A stretch of DNA of 64,000 bases, from NCBI RefSeq assembly GCF_014837165.1, contig NZ_JACSPM010000002.1, forward strand, positions 248,001-312,000, given 5' to 3'. Source of the stretch: Microbacterium gallinarum (lineage in GTDB: Bacteria; Actinomycetota; Actinomycetes; Actinomycetales; Microbacteriaceae). Made by a program: the position numbers and the translations under genes. Below the pieces are notes generated by a model. That model did not search any database and was not told the origin of the DNA. It was given only the letters and a program-made list of their open reading frames with translations. Of the stretch, positions 25,660 through 34,428 are shown piece after piece. Position 1 is the stretch's first letter, and each line of letters opens with the position of its first letter.

Positions 25660-26148
25660 TCACGCGGCCTCGGCGGCCTCCAGCTTTTCGCGAAGCGCGT
25701 CGATGGTCGCGGCAGCCTTGCCCATCGTCGCCTTCATCATGCCCGCGGCCTTCGCCAGCAGAACCTCACGGCTCTCCAGCGAGGCGTACTTGTTGACCTC
25801 GTCGGCGGTGAGGGAGTTGCCCTCGAAAACGCCGCCCTTGATCACGAGAAGCGGGTTGGCCTTGGCGAAGTCACGCAGCGCCTTCGCAGTGGCGACGAAG
25901 TCGCCGTGCACGAACGCGATGGCCGACGGACCCTTGAGGTCGTCGTCCAGCGCCGTGATCCCCGCGTTGTTCGCGGCGATCTTGGTCAGCGTGTTCTTCA
26001 CCACGGCGTATTCCGCGTCCTGACGGATGCTGTTGCGCAGCTCCTTGAGCTGGGCAACCGTCAGACCGCGGTACTCGGTCAGCAGAACGGCGTTCGAGTC
26101 CTCGAAGTTCTTCGTGAGCTCGGCAACCGATGCATCCTTCTGCGCCAT
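25660..26148 (-). CDS. rplJ: 50S ribosomal protein L10
   Basis: A 162-residue protein that anchors L7/L12 dimers to 23S rRNA. Family features are [19 protein letters not shown] (about 27-45), [11 protein letters not shown] (about 52-62) and a C-terminal helix ([15 protein letters not shown]) that binds L12. AAGGAG before ATG 26146-26148 sets the start, although a GTG six bases earlier is in frame. A long leader with an attenuator-like hairpin lies upstream, where L10-L12 is expected to autoregulate. Confidence 0.97.
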   Translation of the reverse strand: MAQKDASVAELTKNFEDSNAVLLTEYRGLTVAQLKELRNSIRQDAEYAVVKNTLTKIAANNAGITALDDDLKGPSAIAFVHGDFVATAKALRDFAKANPLLVIKGGVFEGNSLTADEVNKYASLESREVLLAKAAGMMKATMGKAAATIDALREKLEAAEAA

Positions 26149-26154
26149 GGTCAC

Positions 26155-26358
26155 TCCTTGTGTGTGTGAGACGCTCCGCGGTGGCGGCGCGTCGGCCTCG
26201 ACATCCGCTCATCTGCTCTCGTCACGGCAACAAGAAAGCTCCGGCGCAAGCGCACGGAGCTTCAGAAGTTCGTGTCACCTGCGCGGGCCCCTGCAATGCA
26301 GTGCTTCGATCGTCGTTCGCTTGCGCGCACGTCGATGACCGGCGGTCTTCGGTTAACA
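26155..26358 (-). ncRNA. rplJ leader region with attenuator-like hairpin
   Basis: The roughly 210-base untranslated leader of rplJ-rplL. It contains a perfect 8 bp stem, AAGCTCCG/CGGAGCTT (26236-26262), that in the direction of transcription is followed by TTCTTG, as in an intrinsic terminator. In many bacteria the rplJ leader folds into an L10-L12 binding RNA. The position and hairpin fit, but I cannot confirm the full kink-turn motif by eye. Confidence 0.6.
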
Positions 26359-26361
26359 CCC

Positions 26362-26390
26362 AGTGTACGTGAGCCCCCCACGCCCGCCAA
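26362..26390 (-). promoter_or_regulatory. rplJ promoter
   Basis: On the minus strand TTGGCG (complement of 26385-26390) and TACACT (complement of 26362-26367) are separated by exactly 17 bases, a good vegetative promoter in front of the long rplJ leader. Confidence 0.72.
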
Positions 26391-26402
26391 ATCGAGCCCG
26401 GA

Positions 26403-27482
26403 TCAGGCCGTGATGAAGTCGCGGTACCGGTCGAGCGCCGCGCCGACCTCGGCGTCGGTGGCTGTGCCGGAAGTGAAGAGCTCGGGGATCGGAGCGTCGG
26501 CATGGCGGCCGACGGCGATCGAGTGCGTCCAGACGCCGATCGCCTCGCCCCGCGCGACGATGATCGGACGCACGATGCCGTTCATGCTCGGGCCGATGGC
26601 CGCGAGGAACTCGGGCGCGCACGGCACGGTGCGGTCGACGTACGAGAGGTAGTACTCCTCGAACGGCGGCAGGGCGACCACGGCGGGCGCCGCCGGACTG
26701 CGCCGAGGCGCCGGACCGCCGGCGACGTACTGCGACTCGGGCTGGTCGTCGACGACGACGAGACGATCGGATGCCGCATCCGCCGCGTTCCGCGCCACCC
26801 CGAGCGGCAGCCCCGTCCACCACGCGAAGTCGCGCGCTCCGGCGGGACCGTGCGAGGAGATGTAGCGGAAGAACAGCTCGGCCAGAGGATCGGCGGGGGA
26901 CGCGGCATCCGTCACCCACTCCTCGGCCAGCACGAGGAACTGCTCGCGCGTCGGCCCGACCGGACGCGGCACGACCGGCCCCTGGCAGACCGTCGCTCGC
27001 AGCGACAGCGCGACGAGCAGGTGGTAGCCGCGCTGCCGGGCGGTGCTTACTCCCCCGGTCTCGAACACGTCGAAGAGCACCCTGCGGGTGAGGCGGTTGC
27101 CGCCGCGGAGCGCGGCGCGTGCGAGGCGCTCGGCCTTGCCGAGCTCGTCGTCGTCGATCGCCTCGGCGCGGCGCACGGCCGCAGCCTGTCGCGCCTGGCG
27201 CTCGCCCGTGATCGAGAGCACCCACTCGAGGTCGCGGGCCGGGATCAGGTGGATCGTGCCCCGCTGCGTCCACGACCGCACGATCTCGCCGCGGTCGAAC
27301 GCCGCGTCGACGTCGCGCACGGTCGTACGGCCGCGGGTGCGCACGGCGATCGCCCACCGGCCGCCCCAGAACTCCTGTGCCTGCGTGGCGAGCATGTGGC
27401 TCGCGGCCTCGAGAACCGTCGCCGCCGGGGCGCTGAGCCGGTGCGACCGCAGCCGCTCGTGACGCACCGATGCCGCATCCAT
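26403..27482 (-). CDS. Winged helix DNA-binding domain protein (HTH_42/AlkZ-like)
   Basis: A 359-residue protein of the HTH_42 family, which includes the interstrand-crosslink DNA glycosylases AlkZ/YcaQ and related AlkX proteins. Typical segments are the early LEAASHMLATQAQEFWGGRWAIAVR, RSWTQRGTIHLIPARDLEWVLSI (about 70-92), and LPPFEEYYLSYVDR in the C-terminal third. In AlkZ a QxQ motif is catalytic; here QAQEFW at about 35-40 could supply it. The ATG at 27480-27482 is chosen; an upstream in-frame start would add 11 Gly-rich residues. The repair role is inferred from family. Confidence 0.8.
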   Translation of the reverse strand: MDAASVRHERLRSHRLSAPAATVLEAASHMLATQAQEFWGGRWAIAVRTRGRTTVRDVDAAFDRGEIVRSWTQRGTIHLIPARDLEWVLSITGERQARQAAAVRRAEAIDDDELGKAERLARAALRGGNRLTRRVLFDVFETGGVSTARQRGYHLLVALSLRATVCQGPVVPRPVGPTREQFLVLAEEWVTDAASPADPLAELFFRYISSHGPAGARDFAWWTGLPLGVARNAADAASDRLVVVDDQPESQYVAGGPAPRRSPAAPAVVALPPFEEYYLSYVDRTVPCAPEFLAAIGPSMNGIVRPIIVARGEAIGVWTHSIAVGRHADAPIPELFTSGTATDAEVGAALDRYRDFITA

Positions 27483-27638
27483 GCCCCCATCATGGCCGAC
27501 CCCTCCGCCACGCACGGTCGTGGGTCGAATAGGGACGTCGGGCGCCAGGGCTCGGCGTCACCCGGCCCGGTGTCCACGGATGCATGGATCGGCGGCGTTC
27601 GAACCCCTCATCCGTGGACAGCGAACCTCAAGGGACGG

Positions 27639-29111
27639 TCAGGCGTAGGGGTTCGCCGTGAGGGTGTACTTGGTCTGGAGGTACTCGTGGATGCCCTCCG
27701 CGCCGCCCTCGCGGCCGAGGCCCGACATCTTCCAGCCGCCGAACGGGGCGGCGGCGTTCGACACGACGCCCACGTTGAGCCCCATCATGCCGGTCTCGAG
27801 CTTCTCGATCATGCGCTGTCCGCGCGAGAGGCTCTCGGTGAAGACGTACGAGACCAGGCCGTACTCGGTGTCGTTGGCGATGCGCACGGCGTCGTCCTCG
27901 GTGTCGAACGGGATGATCGCGAGCACCGGTCCGAAGATCTCCTCGCGGAGGATCTCGCTGCCCGGCTTCACGTCGGTGACGACGGTCGGCTCGTAGAACG
28001 TGCCCGTGCCCTCCACCTCGCTGCCGCCGGTGCGCACCTGGGCGCCGCGCTGGACGGCGTCGGCCACGAGCGAGGCGGCCTTGTCGACGGCGTCCTGGTT
28101 GATGAGGGGTCCGATCGCCACGCCCTCCTCGGTGCCGCGACCGATCTTCATCCCCTGCACGCGCTCGGTGACGCGGCGGGCGAACTCGTCGGCCACGCTG
28201 CGCTGCACGATGAAGCGGTTGGCCGCCGTGCACGCCTGGCCGATGTTGCGGAACTTCGCGAGCATCGCGCCGTCCACCGCCTTGTCGAGGTCGGCGTCTT
28301 CGAACACGACGAACGGGGCGTTGCCGCCGAGCTCCATCGACGTGCGCAGCACGCCCTGCGCCGACTGCTCGAGCAGGCGCTGGCCGACCGACGTCGAACC
28401 CGTGAACGACAGCTTGCGCAGGCGCGGGTCGCGGATGATCGGCTCGGACACCCTGCCCGACGTCGAGGTCGTGAAGACGTTCACGACGCCCTTCGGCAGC
28501 CCGGCGTCTTCGAGCAGCTTGGCGAATGCCAGCGTCGTGAGCGGCGTCAGCTCGGCGGGCTTGATGACGACGGTGCAGCCGGCGGCGAGCGCCGGCGCGA
28601 TCTTGCGGGTCGCCATCGCGAGCGGGAAGTTCCAGGGCGTGATGAGGAAGCAGGGTCCGACCGGGTGCTGCGAGACGATCATGCGGCCGGTGCCCTCGGG
28701 GTTCGCGCCGTAGCGGCCCTGCACGCGGGCGGTCTCCTCGCTGAACCAGCGCAGGAACTCGCCGCCGTAGCCGACCTCGCCGCGCGCCTCGGCCAGTGGC
28801 TTGCCCATCTCGACGGTCATCAGCAGCGCGAAGTCCTCCTTGCGCTCCTGCAGGAGGTCGAACGCACGGCGGAGGATCTCGGCGCGCTCGCGGGCGGGGG
28901 TCGCGGCCCACGCCGGGAACGCGTCGACGGCGGCGTCGAGGGCGGCCTTGCCGTCTTCGGGCGACGCGTCGGCGATCACCTTGACGACGTCGCCCGTGGC
29001 CGGGTCGTACACCCTGAGCGTCTTGCCGCCCTCGGCGGCACGCCACTCGCCCCCGATGAACAGGCCGTCCGGAACGGACGCCAGCAGTTCGGTCTCACGG
29101 TTGTCGGTCAC
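27639..29111 (-). CDS. gabD: NAD(P)-dependent succinate-semialdehyde dehydrogenase
   Basis: A 490-residue aldehyde dehydrogenase. It has ITPWNFPLAMATRKIAPALAAGC (about 157-179), FTGSTSVGQRL, the catalytic general base Glu260 in SMELGGNAPFVVF, and the nucleophile Cys294 in GQACTAANRF. These motifs and the length match GabD-type enzymes, which turn succinic semialdehyde into succinate. The HpaI aldolase in this window produces that aldehyde, giving the enzyme a possible local role. The start is GTG at 29109-29111. It lies 152 bases downstream of the aromatic hydroxylase on the same strand, with a hairpin between. Confidence 0.88.
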   Translation of the reverse strand: MTDNRETELLASVPDGLFIGGEWRAAEGGKTLRVYDPATGDVVKVIADASPEDGKAALDAAVDAFPAWAATPARERAEILRRAFDLLQERKEDFALLMTVEMGKPLAEARGEVGYGGEFLRWFSEETARVQGRYGANPEGTGRMIVSQHPVGPCFLITPWNFPLAMATRKIAPALAAGCTVVIKPAELTPLTTLAFAKLLEDAGLPKGVVNVFTTSTSGRVSEPIIRDPRLRKLSFTGSTSVGQRLLEQSAQGVLRTSMELGGNAPFVVFEDADLDKAVDGAMLAKFRNIGQACTAANRFIVQRSVADEFARRVTERVQGMKIGRGTEEGVAIGPLINQDAVDKAASLVADAVQRGAQVRTGGSEVEGTGTFYEPTVVTDVKPGSEILREEIFGPVLAIIPFDTEDDAVRIANDTEYGLVSYVFTESLSRGQRMIEKLETGMMGLNVGVVSNAAAPFGGWKMSGLGREGGAEGIHEYLQTKYTLTANPYA

Positions 29112-29139
29112 GGGGACTCCCCTTGTCGATGACGGTGCG

Positions 29140-29162
29140 GGATGCCGCGCCCCGCGGCATCC
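29140..29162 (-). terminator. Hairpin between aromatic hydroxylase and gabD
   Basis: A perfect 10 bp stem GGATGCCGCG/CGCGGCATCC with a 3-base loop lies 29 bases before the gabD start. It may end the hydroxylase transcript or act in the gabD leader. A GGTGTACACC palindrome at 29223-29232 lies further upstream in the same gap. Confidence 0.55.
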
Positions 29163-29263
29163 GATCAGTTCGTGGTCTTGCGGGCCATTCTGCCCGCCGC
29201 CGCCGGAGCGGCCGATATACGTGGTGTACACCGAGGGCGCTCGCATCGCCCCCGGGGACAGGA

Positions 29264-31174
29264 TCAACGGGTGGCGGCGACCACGCGCTGATCGAGGAGC
29301 GCCTGCGAGAAGAACGCGGCCAGCTCTTCGGTGGCGGTCAGCGGCAGCACGGCGGCGACGTACTGGTCGGGGCGCACCACGACCACGACTCCCCCGCGCG
29401 ACAGCCCGCGCTCTTCGAAGATGTCGGTGCGGGTCCACGCATTCGGCTGCGCGGCGTACACCTTCTCCCAGTCGGTGAGGGCGAGCGGGCCGACCTTCGG
29501 CAGGAAGATCTCGGGTGCGCGGGTGATCTCGACGTCCTCGTAGCTCTGCTGGTACACGGCCTTCACGTCGAACACAGCGTCGAGGTCGGCCCCGGCCGGC
29601 GTGTGCCGGGCGATCGGCCCCTCCGGCGAGGCGACGAACCCGGCCCAGTCGGTCAGCGCCGACGGCTCGCCGGCGGTCGGCGCGTCGGCGAAGGCGTACA
29701 CGCGCCAGCGACCGTCGGCCCTCGCGTGGTGGCCGAGGTGCACGGCGTTGCCGTCGCACACCCGCACCACCTCCGACGACATGAAGCGCTTGCCGACCGG
29801 GAAGCCCGACGCGAGCTCCTGGTGCTCGGCGCCGCCCACGATGGGTGACGGCCCGTACTGGGTCATGAACCCCGACGGGAACTCGGCGGTGCCGAGGTAG
29901 AACGTCGCGAGCTCCTGCGGGTCGGAGATCTCCTCGGGCTTGCGCGCCATGAGGCTCGACCACTCGCGGTCGAAGTCGATGAGCTGCTGCGCGACGGGCT
30001 GCCGCTCGGCCGAGTACGTCGACAGCAGCGACGAGGGGCTCAATCCGGTGAGCACATGGCCCAGCTTCCAGCCGAGGTTGAAGCCGTCCTGCATCGAGAC
30101 GTTCATGCCCTGGCCGGCCTTCGCGCTGTGCGTGTGGCACGCGTCGCCGGTGAGGAAGACGCGCGGGTCGTGGCCCTGGTCGACGTCGACGTCGTCGAAC
30201 TTGTCGGTCACGCGGTGGCCGACCTCGTACACGCTGGACCAGGCGACCTCCTTCACATCGAGCGTGTAGGGGTGGAGGATCTCGTTCGCCTTGCGGATGA
30301 TCTCGTCGATCGGCGTCCGGCGCACCTGGTGGTTGTCGTCGGCGGCGACCTCGCCGAGGTCGACGTAGACACGGCTGAGATAGCCGCCCTCGCGCGGGAT
30401 GTGCAGGATGTTGCCCGCCGCCGAGTTGATCGCGCACTTTGTGCGCCAGTCGGGGAAGTCGGTGTTGACGAGCACGTCCATCACGCCCCACGCATGGGCG
30501 GCGAAGTTGCCGACGTGCTTGCGGCCGATGGCCTCGCGCACGCCGCTGCGCGCACCGTCGCAGCCGACGACGTACTTCGCACGCACGGTGCGCTCCTCGC
30601 CGGCGCGCTCCCCCGCCGCGTAGCGCACGCGCACGTCGACGGGGTACTCGCCGTCGCCGTGCATGGTGAGGCCGAGGAACTCGATGCCGTAGTCCGGCGT
30701 GATGCGGGCGGGACCGTAGGCGGCGGCCTCGGCGAAGTAGTCGAGCACGCGCGCCTGGTTGACGATCAGGTGCGGGAACTCGCTGATCTTGAGCCCGTAG
30801 TCCTCGGTGCGCGTGGTGCGGATGATGTTGCGCGGGTTCTCGGGATCGGGGTTCCAGAAGTTCATGTAGCCGATGTTGTACGCCTCGGCGATGATGCGCT
30901 CGGCGAAGCCGAAGGCCTGGAACGTCTCGACGCTGCGCGGCTGGATGCCGTCGGCCTGGCCCAGGGGCAGGCGGCCGTCGCGCCGTTCGATGAGACGCGT
31001 GGTCACGCTCGGGAACTGCGACATCTGCGCCGCCAGCAGCATGCCGGCAGGTCCGGATCCGACGATCAGCACGTCCATCCGGTCAGGGAGCTCGGCCGGA
31101 CGATCGATGCCCGTGCCTGCGGCGTTCTGCACCCGCGGCTCTCCGGAGACGTATCCGTGGTGGTGGAACTGCAT
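29264..31174 (-). CDS. FAD aromatic hydroxylase, 3-hydroxybenzoate 4-monooxygenase-like
   Basis: A 636-residue group A flavoprotein monooxygenase. It contains the FAD motif DVLIVGSGPAGMLLAAQ (about 34-50), QADGIQPRSVETFQAFGF, YVVGCDGARSGVREAIG, and the second FAD motif FLTGDACHTHSAKAGQGMN. A C-terminal thioredoxin-like dimerisation domain ends with VVVVVRPDQYVAAVLPL. The order and length match phenol 2-monooxygenase and MobA-type 3-hydroxybenzoate 4-hydroxylase; the MQFHHHGY start and FWNPDPENP segment favour the latter, which yields protocatechuate. It is divergent from an iclR gene with paired operators between. The exact phenolic substrate is inferred. Confidence 0.82.
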   Translation of the reverse strand: MQFHHHGYVSGEPRVQNAAGTGIDRPAELPDRMDVLIVGSGPAGMLLAAQMSQFPSVTTRLIERRDGRLPLGQADGIQPRSVETFQAFGFAERIIAEAYNIGYMNFWNPDPENPRNIIRTTRTEDYGLKISEFPHLIVNQARVLDYFAEAAAYGPARITPDYGIEFLGLTMHGDGEYPVDVRVRYAAGERAGEERTVRAKYVVGCDGARSGVREAIGRKHVGNFAAHAWGVMDVLVNTDFPDWRTKCAINSAAGNILHIPREGGYLSRVYVDLGEVAADDNHQVRRTPIDEIIRKANEILHPYTLDVKEVAWSSVYEVGHRVTDKFDDVDVDQGHDPRVFLTGDACHTHSAKAGQGMNVSMQDGFNLGWKLGHVLTGLSPSSLLSTYSAERQPVAQQLIDFDREWSSLMARKPEEISDPQELATFYLGTAEFPSGFMTQYGPSPIVGGAEHQELASGFPVGKRFMSSEVVRVCDGNAVHLGHHARADGRWRVYAFADAPTAGEPSALTDWAGFVASPEGPIARHTPAGADLDAVFDVKAVYQQSYEDVEITRAPEIFLPKVGPLALTDWEKVYAAQPNAWTRTDIFEERGLSRGGVVVVVRPDQYVAAVLPLTATEELAAFFSQALLDQRVVAATR

Positions 31175-31226
31175 CGTCCTGGTCCTTCCTGACGACTTCG
31201 TCGGGACTTGTGCTCGCATTGGTCGC

Positions 31227-31261
31227 GTTCTATATTCGAACACGAAGTTCTACTATTGAAC
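31227..31261. promoter_or_regulatory. Two tandem GTTC-N7-GAAC dyads, probable IclR operators
   Basis: GTTCTATATTCGAAC (31227-31241) and GTTCTACTATTGAAC (31247-31261) share the same 4 bp arms and 7-base centre and start exactly 20 bases apart, two helical turns. They lie between the divergent hydroxylase and iclR genes in an AT-rich island that also holds likely promoters. Confidence 0.72.
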
Positions 31262-31263
31262 AG

Positions 31264-31274
31264 ATCGTATACGA
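31264..31274. promoter_or_regulatory. Match to the hpa GntR palindrome
   Basis: ATCGTATACGA is identical to 11 of the 12 bases of the palindrome at 49017-49028 upstream of hpaG. It lies directly after the second IclR dyad and about 45 bases before the iclR start. Confidence 0.5.
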
Positions 31275-31318
31275 AGCGGATGCCGCGCGACAACCCCGGC
31301 GTACGCGAGAGGACGCAG

Positions 31319-32038
31319 ATGACCACGCCGACCACAGCGACCGCCGCACCCGCGTCGCAGACGCTGAGCCGCGGCATCCGGGTTCTCGAAGTCCTCGCCG
31401 ATGCCCGCGAGCCGCTCTCGATCGACGACCTCGCACGCCGTCTCGACCTGCATCGATCCGTCGTCTACCGGCTGCTGCGCACCCTGGAGGACCACGGACT
31501 CATCACCCGCGACACGGCCGGGCGCGTCCAGCTCGGCGCGCGGCTCGCCGCCCTCGCCGCCGGGGTCGCCCACGACCTGCACGCCGAGGCGCTGCCCGAG
31601 CTGACCGCGATCGCGAACGAGCTCGGCATGACGTGCTTCCTCGCGGTGCTCGATCGCGACGAGTGCATCACGCTGGCGAGCGTCGAACCTCGCCACGCGG
31701 TGGCGGCGGTGGCGCAACGCCCGGGTGCGCGCCATTCCATCACCGTCGGGGCGCCGAGCAAGGCGATCCTGTCGATCCTCGATCCGGCCGAGTGGCCGAC
31801 CGCCGTCGACGACCGCCTGCGCGCGGAGATCGCCGAGACCGCACGACGCGGCTACGCGACCAGCCACGACGAGGTCATCCCGACCGTGCAGTCCGTGTCG
31901 GTGCCGCTGCGTCTGCGCGGCGGCCAGCGCCCTGCGGCGATCGCGGCGGTCTACGTCGCGAGCCCCGTCGAGCCCGAGGAGATCGCGCAGCGTCTGCATC
32001 GCTCCGCCGGCGCGATCCGCGAGGCGCTCGGGGCCTGA
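31319..32038 (+). CDS. IclR family transcriptional regulator
   Basis: A 239-residue regulator. Residues about 12-70 form the IclR winged helix (QTLSRGIRVLEVLADAREPLSIDDLARRLDLHRSVVYRLLRTLEDHGL), and 85-235 the effector-binding GAF-like domain with ITVGAPSKAILSIL and PLRLRGGQRPAAIAAVYV. IclR members often control aromatic catabolism (PcaR, PobR, MhbR types). The divergent hydroxylase gene and the two matching dyads between them make that gene the likely target. ATG 31319 is chosen because the fold starts soon after; longer in-frame starts would include the operator DNA. Confidence 0.9.
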   Translation: MTTPTTATAAPASQTLSRGIRVLEVLADAREPLSIDDLARRLDLHRSVVYRLLRTLEDHGLITRDTAGRVQLGARLAALAAGVAHDLHAEALPELTAIANELGMTCFLAVLDRDECITLASVEPRHAVAAVAQRPGARHSITVGAPSKAILSILDPAEWPTAVDDRLRAEIAETARRGYATSHDEVIPTVQSVSVPLRLRGGQRPAAIAAVYVASPVEPEEIAQRLHRSAGAIREALGA

Positions 32039-32081
32039 CGACCGGACCGTGCGCCGTGGGCGCTTCCGGCGTCGGTCGGAC

Positions 32082-32384
32082 TCAGGCGAACTGCCGCCCG
32101 ACGAATGCGATGTCGTACACCGCGACACGCTGAGGCACGCCCGCGAACGCCTCGGCGCGAGCATCCGATGCCATGTACTCCTGCTCGAGCGCGACGAAGG
32201 CCTCCTCGTCGCCCTCGGCGCTGACCGCCCAGACGAACTCGTTCGACGCGGGCAGTCCATAGGCGAACTCGATCTGGAACCCGGCGGCCGGACGCACCCG
32301 CGGCATGCAGCCTTCCCACCACGCGACGAAGGCGTCGTACTCCCCGTCGACGAGCGTGTACCGGCGCAGCTGGATGGTCCTCAT
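32082..32384 (-). CDS. NIPSNAP family protein
   Basis: A 100-residue single-domain dimeric alpha-beta barrel protein. MRTIQLRRYTLVDGEYDAFVAWWEG at the start and FVWAVSAEGDEEAFVALEQEY in the second half match the NIPSNAP family, often found near aromatic or aldehyde catabolism genes but without a firm function. Starts at 32384, 32393 and 32396 are all possible; the first keeps the strand MRTIQLRRY at the N-terminus. It converges with iclR, and its upstream region is shared with the ThDP enzyme gene. Confidence 0.78.
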   Translation of the reverse strand: MRTIQLRRYTLVDGEYDAFVAWWEGCMPRVRPAAGFQIEFAYGLPASNEFVWAVSAEGDEEAFVALEQEYMASDARAEAFAGVPQRVAVYDIAFVGRQFA

Positions 32385-32528
32385 GGCCTCCATCATGCCC
32401 CGCGCGGAGTCCTATACTCGAAGTCGTCCGGCGGGAACGAGTCCGTCGGTGCTCGAAAAATGGGCACGCAGCGCGAACGCGCGAGACACATACGGCCTCC
32501 CACCGTCCCGTCTTGCAGGAGTTCCCTC

Positions 32529-34181
32529 ATGCCGACCGTCTCTGCGCACGTCGCGCTCACCCTCGCCCGCCACATCGACCACGTCTTCGGCGTCATGGGC
32601 AACGGCAACGCCTACTTCCTCGATGCCCTCGAGAGCTCGACCGCCGTCTCATTCACCGCCGTGCGGCACGAAGCCGGCGGGGTCGTCGCCGCCGACGCCT
32701 TCCACCGCGCCTCGGGCAGGCTCGCTGCCGCGACGGCGACCTACGGCGCCGGCTTCACCAACACCCTCACCGCGCTGGCCGAAGCCGTGCAGGCGCACGT
32801 GCCCCTGGTGCTCGTGGTCGGCGACGAGCCCACCTCGGGTCCGCGCCCGTGGGACGTCGACCAGATCGCCATGGCGTCGGCCGTCGGCGCGCGCACCTAC
32901 ACGGTCGGACGAGCGGATGCCGCGGCGACGACCGTCATCGCGATCGAGCATGCCCTGACCTACCGCGTGCCCACCGTGCTCGCGATCCCGTACGACGTCG
33001 CCGCGCGCGATGCCGGACCCGTGCCCGAGGCGCCCGAGCCGCGCCTCCCCGGACCGCTGGCCCCCACCGGCCCCTTCGCCGAGGGCGCCGTCGCCGACAT
33101 CGCGGCGGCCCTCGCCGGCGCGGAACGGCCCTTCCTGCTTGCCGGGCGCGGGGCATGGATCTCCGGTGCCGGCGAAGCACTCGGCGAGCTCGCCGACCTC
33201 ACCGGGGCCCTCACCGCCTCGACGGCGCTCGGGCGCGGTGTGTTCCCCCGCGACGAGTTCGACCTCGGAGTGACGGGCGGATTCGGCGCCGAGGGCGCGA
33301 TGGAACTCGTGCGCGAGGCCGACGTGGCCGTGGTCTTCGGCGCCTCGCTCAACCAGTTCACCATGCGTTTCGGCGACCTGTTCGCCCCAGGAACGCGCGT
33401 CTTCCAGGTCGACGTCACGCCCGCGGCGACGCATCCGCACGTGGGCGGATTCGTGCGGGGGGATGCCGCGACCGTCGCCCGCCGGCTCGTGACGGCCGTG
33501 CGCGAGTTGCGCGCGGAGGGCAGCGGGTGGCGCGAATCGGTCGACGTCGCCGCGGCCCGCGGCTACGACACAGGGGAGGGCGCCGCCTCGGACGGACGCC
33601 TCGACCCTCGCTCTGTGGCGGCGCGCATCGGGGAGCTCCTGCCCGAGGACCGCGTCGTCGTCTCGGACGGCGGGCATTTCATCGGCTGGGCGAACATGTT
33701 CTGGCCGGTCGCGTCGCCCGACCGCATGATGATGGTCGGCACGGCGTTCCAGTCGATCGGCCTCGGCTGGCCGTCGGTGCCGGGTGCCGCGCTCGCGAGG
33801 CCCGAGTCGATCGTGGTGCTCACGACGGGCGACGGCGGCGGGCTCATGGCTCTCTCCGACCTCGAGTCGGCGGTCCGGGTCGCAGGCGGCCGCGGCATGG
33901 CCGTGGTGTGGAACGACGCCGCCTACGGCGCCGAGGTCAACCTCTACGGGCTCAAGGGCCTCGCCAAGGAGCCGATGCTCATCCCCGAGGTCGACTTCGC
34001 CGCGCTGGCCGCCGGCGTCGGCGCCGAGGGCGTCGTCGTGCGCACAATGGCCGACCTGGAGCGCCTCAGGTCGTGGACGGCCGAGGATACGGCGACCCGC
34101 CGCTTCCTGGTGCTCGACTGCCGCATCTCGGGCAGCGTCATCGCGCCGTACCAGCAGGAGATCATCCGCGTGAACTCCTGA
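32529..34181 (+). CDS. ThDP-dependent enzyme, acetolactate synthase/benzoylformate decarboxylase type
   Basis: A 550-residue thiamine diphosphate enzyme with the three usual domains: the pyrimidine-binding domain with Glu48 in VRHEAGG, the central domain (about 185-320), and the pyrophosphate-binding domain where GDGGGLMALSDLE begins at residue 434 and ends in VVWNDAAYGAE, matching the GDG-x(25-30)-N metal motif. The family covers acetolactate synthase, benzoylformate and phenylpyruvate decarboxylases. Its place beside the aromatic genes suggests a 2-oxo acid decarboxylase, but active-site residues do not settle the substrate. GCAGGAG sits about ten bases before the ATG. Confidence 0.8.
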   Translation: MPTVSAHVALTLARHIDHVFGVMGNGNAYFLDALESSTAVSFTAVRHEAGGVVAADAFHRASGRLAAATATYGAGFTNTLTALAEAVQAHVPLVLVVGDEPTSGPRPWDVDQIAMASAVGARTYTVGRADAAATTVIAIEHALTYRVPTVLAIPYDVAARDAGPVPEAPEPRLPGPLAPTGPFAEGAVADIAAALAGAERPFLLAGRGAWISGAGEALGELADLTGALTASTALGRGVFPRDEFDLGVTGGFGAEGAMELVREADVAVVFGASLNQFTMRFGDLFAPGTRVFQVDVTPAATHPHVGGFVRGDAATVARRLVTAVRELRAEGSGWRESVDVAAARGYDTGEGAASDGRLDPRSVAARIGELLPEDRVVVSDGGHFIGWANMFWPVASPDRMMMVGTAFQSIGLGWPSVPGAALARPESIVVLTTGDGGGLMALSDLESAVRVAGGRGMAVVWNDAAYGAEVNLYGLKGLAKEPMLIPEVDFAALAAGVGAEGVVVRTMADLERLRSWTAEDTATRRFLVLDCRISGSVIAPYQQEIIRVNS

Positions 34182-34197
34182 CCCGCCCGCCCGCCGC

Positions 34198-34229
34198 GGG
34201 TCGTTGAGCGAGCGCAGCGAGACGAAACG
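34198..34229 (+). repeat. TCGTTGAGCGAGCG-type repeat, copy 1
   Basis: GGGTCGTTGAGCGAGC followed by GCAGCGAGACGAAACG. It is nearly identical to the copy at 34244-34275 and present in inverse orientation at 34429-34467. It looks like a short extragenic palindromic (REP-like) element. Confidence 0.75.
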
Positions 34230-34243
34230 CCCCCACCCCGCGC

Positions 34244-34275
34244 GGGTCGTTGAGCGAGCGAAGCGAGACGAGACG
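34244..34275 (+). repeat. TCGTTGAGCGAGCG-type repeat, copy 2
   Basis: This copy differs from copy 1 at two positions (GAAGCGAGACGAGACG). The two start 46 bases apart. Confidence 0.75.
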
Positions 34276-34338
34276 TTCCCTCGCCGGCAAGCGTGCCGAT
34301 CGAGGAACCACTCCGCCGTGCGGCGGACCCGCGACCAC

Positions 34339-34425
34339 CCGGGTCAAAGCGTCGGGCAGAACAGGCCCCGGCGCCCGCTCAGACGCACCGCGGCGGCGTG
34401 TCTGCCCGACGGCTTGACGACCCGG
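34339..34425. repeat. Imperfect inverted repeat, arms of about 22-25 bases
   Basis: The left arm CCGGGTCAAAGCGTCGGGCA and the right arm (complement CCGGGTCGTCAAGCCGTCGG and on) can pair over most of their length. GGTCAAAAGCGTCGGGCAG at about 34602-34620 repeats the left arm directly. It could fold as a terminator for the convergent genes or be a small mobile remnant. Confidence 0.6.
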
Positions 34426-34428
34426 CCG

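Noticed and set aside
26502..29132. 876-codon plus-strand frame across the winged-helix gene and gabD
   Set aside because: It is antisense to two genes with clear family motifs, and it has no ribosome binding site or domain of its own.
29264..31174. Call as the 4-hydroxyphenylacetate hydroxylase missing from the hpa cluster
   Set aside because: The sequence is a single-component FAD hydroxylase of the phenol/3-hydroxybenzoate group, unlike HpaB, which is a reduced-flavin two-component oxygenase.
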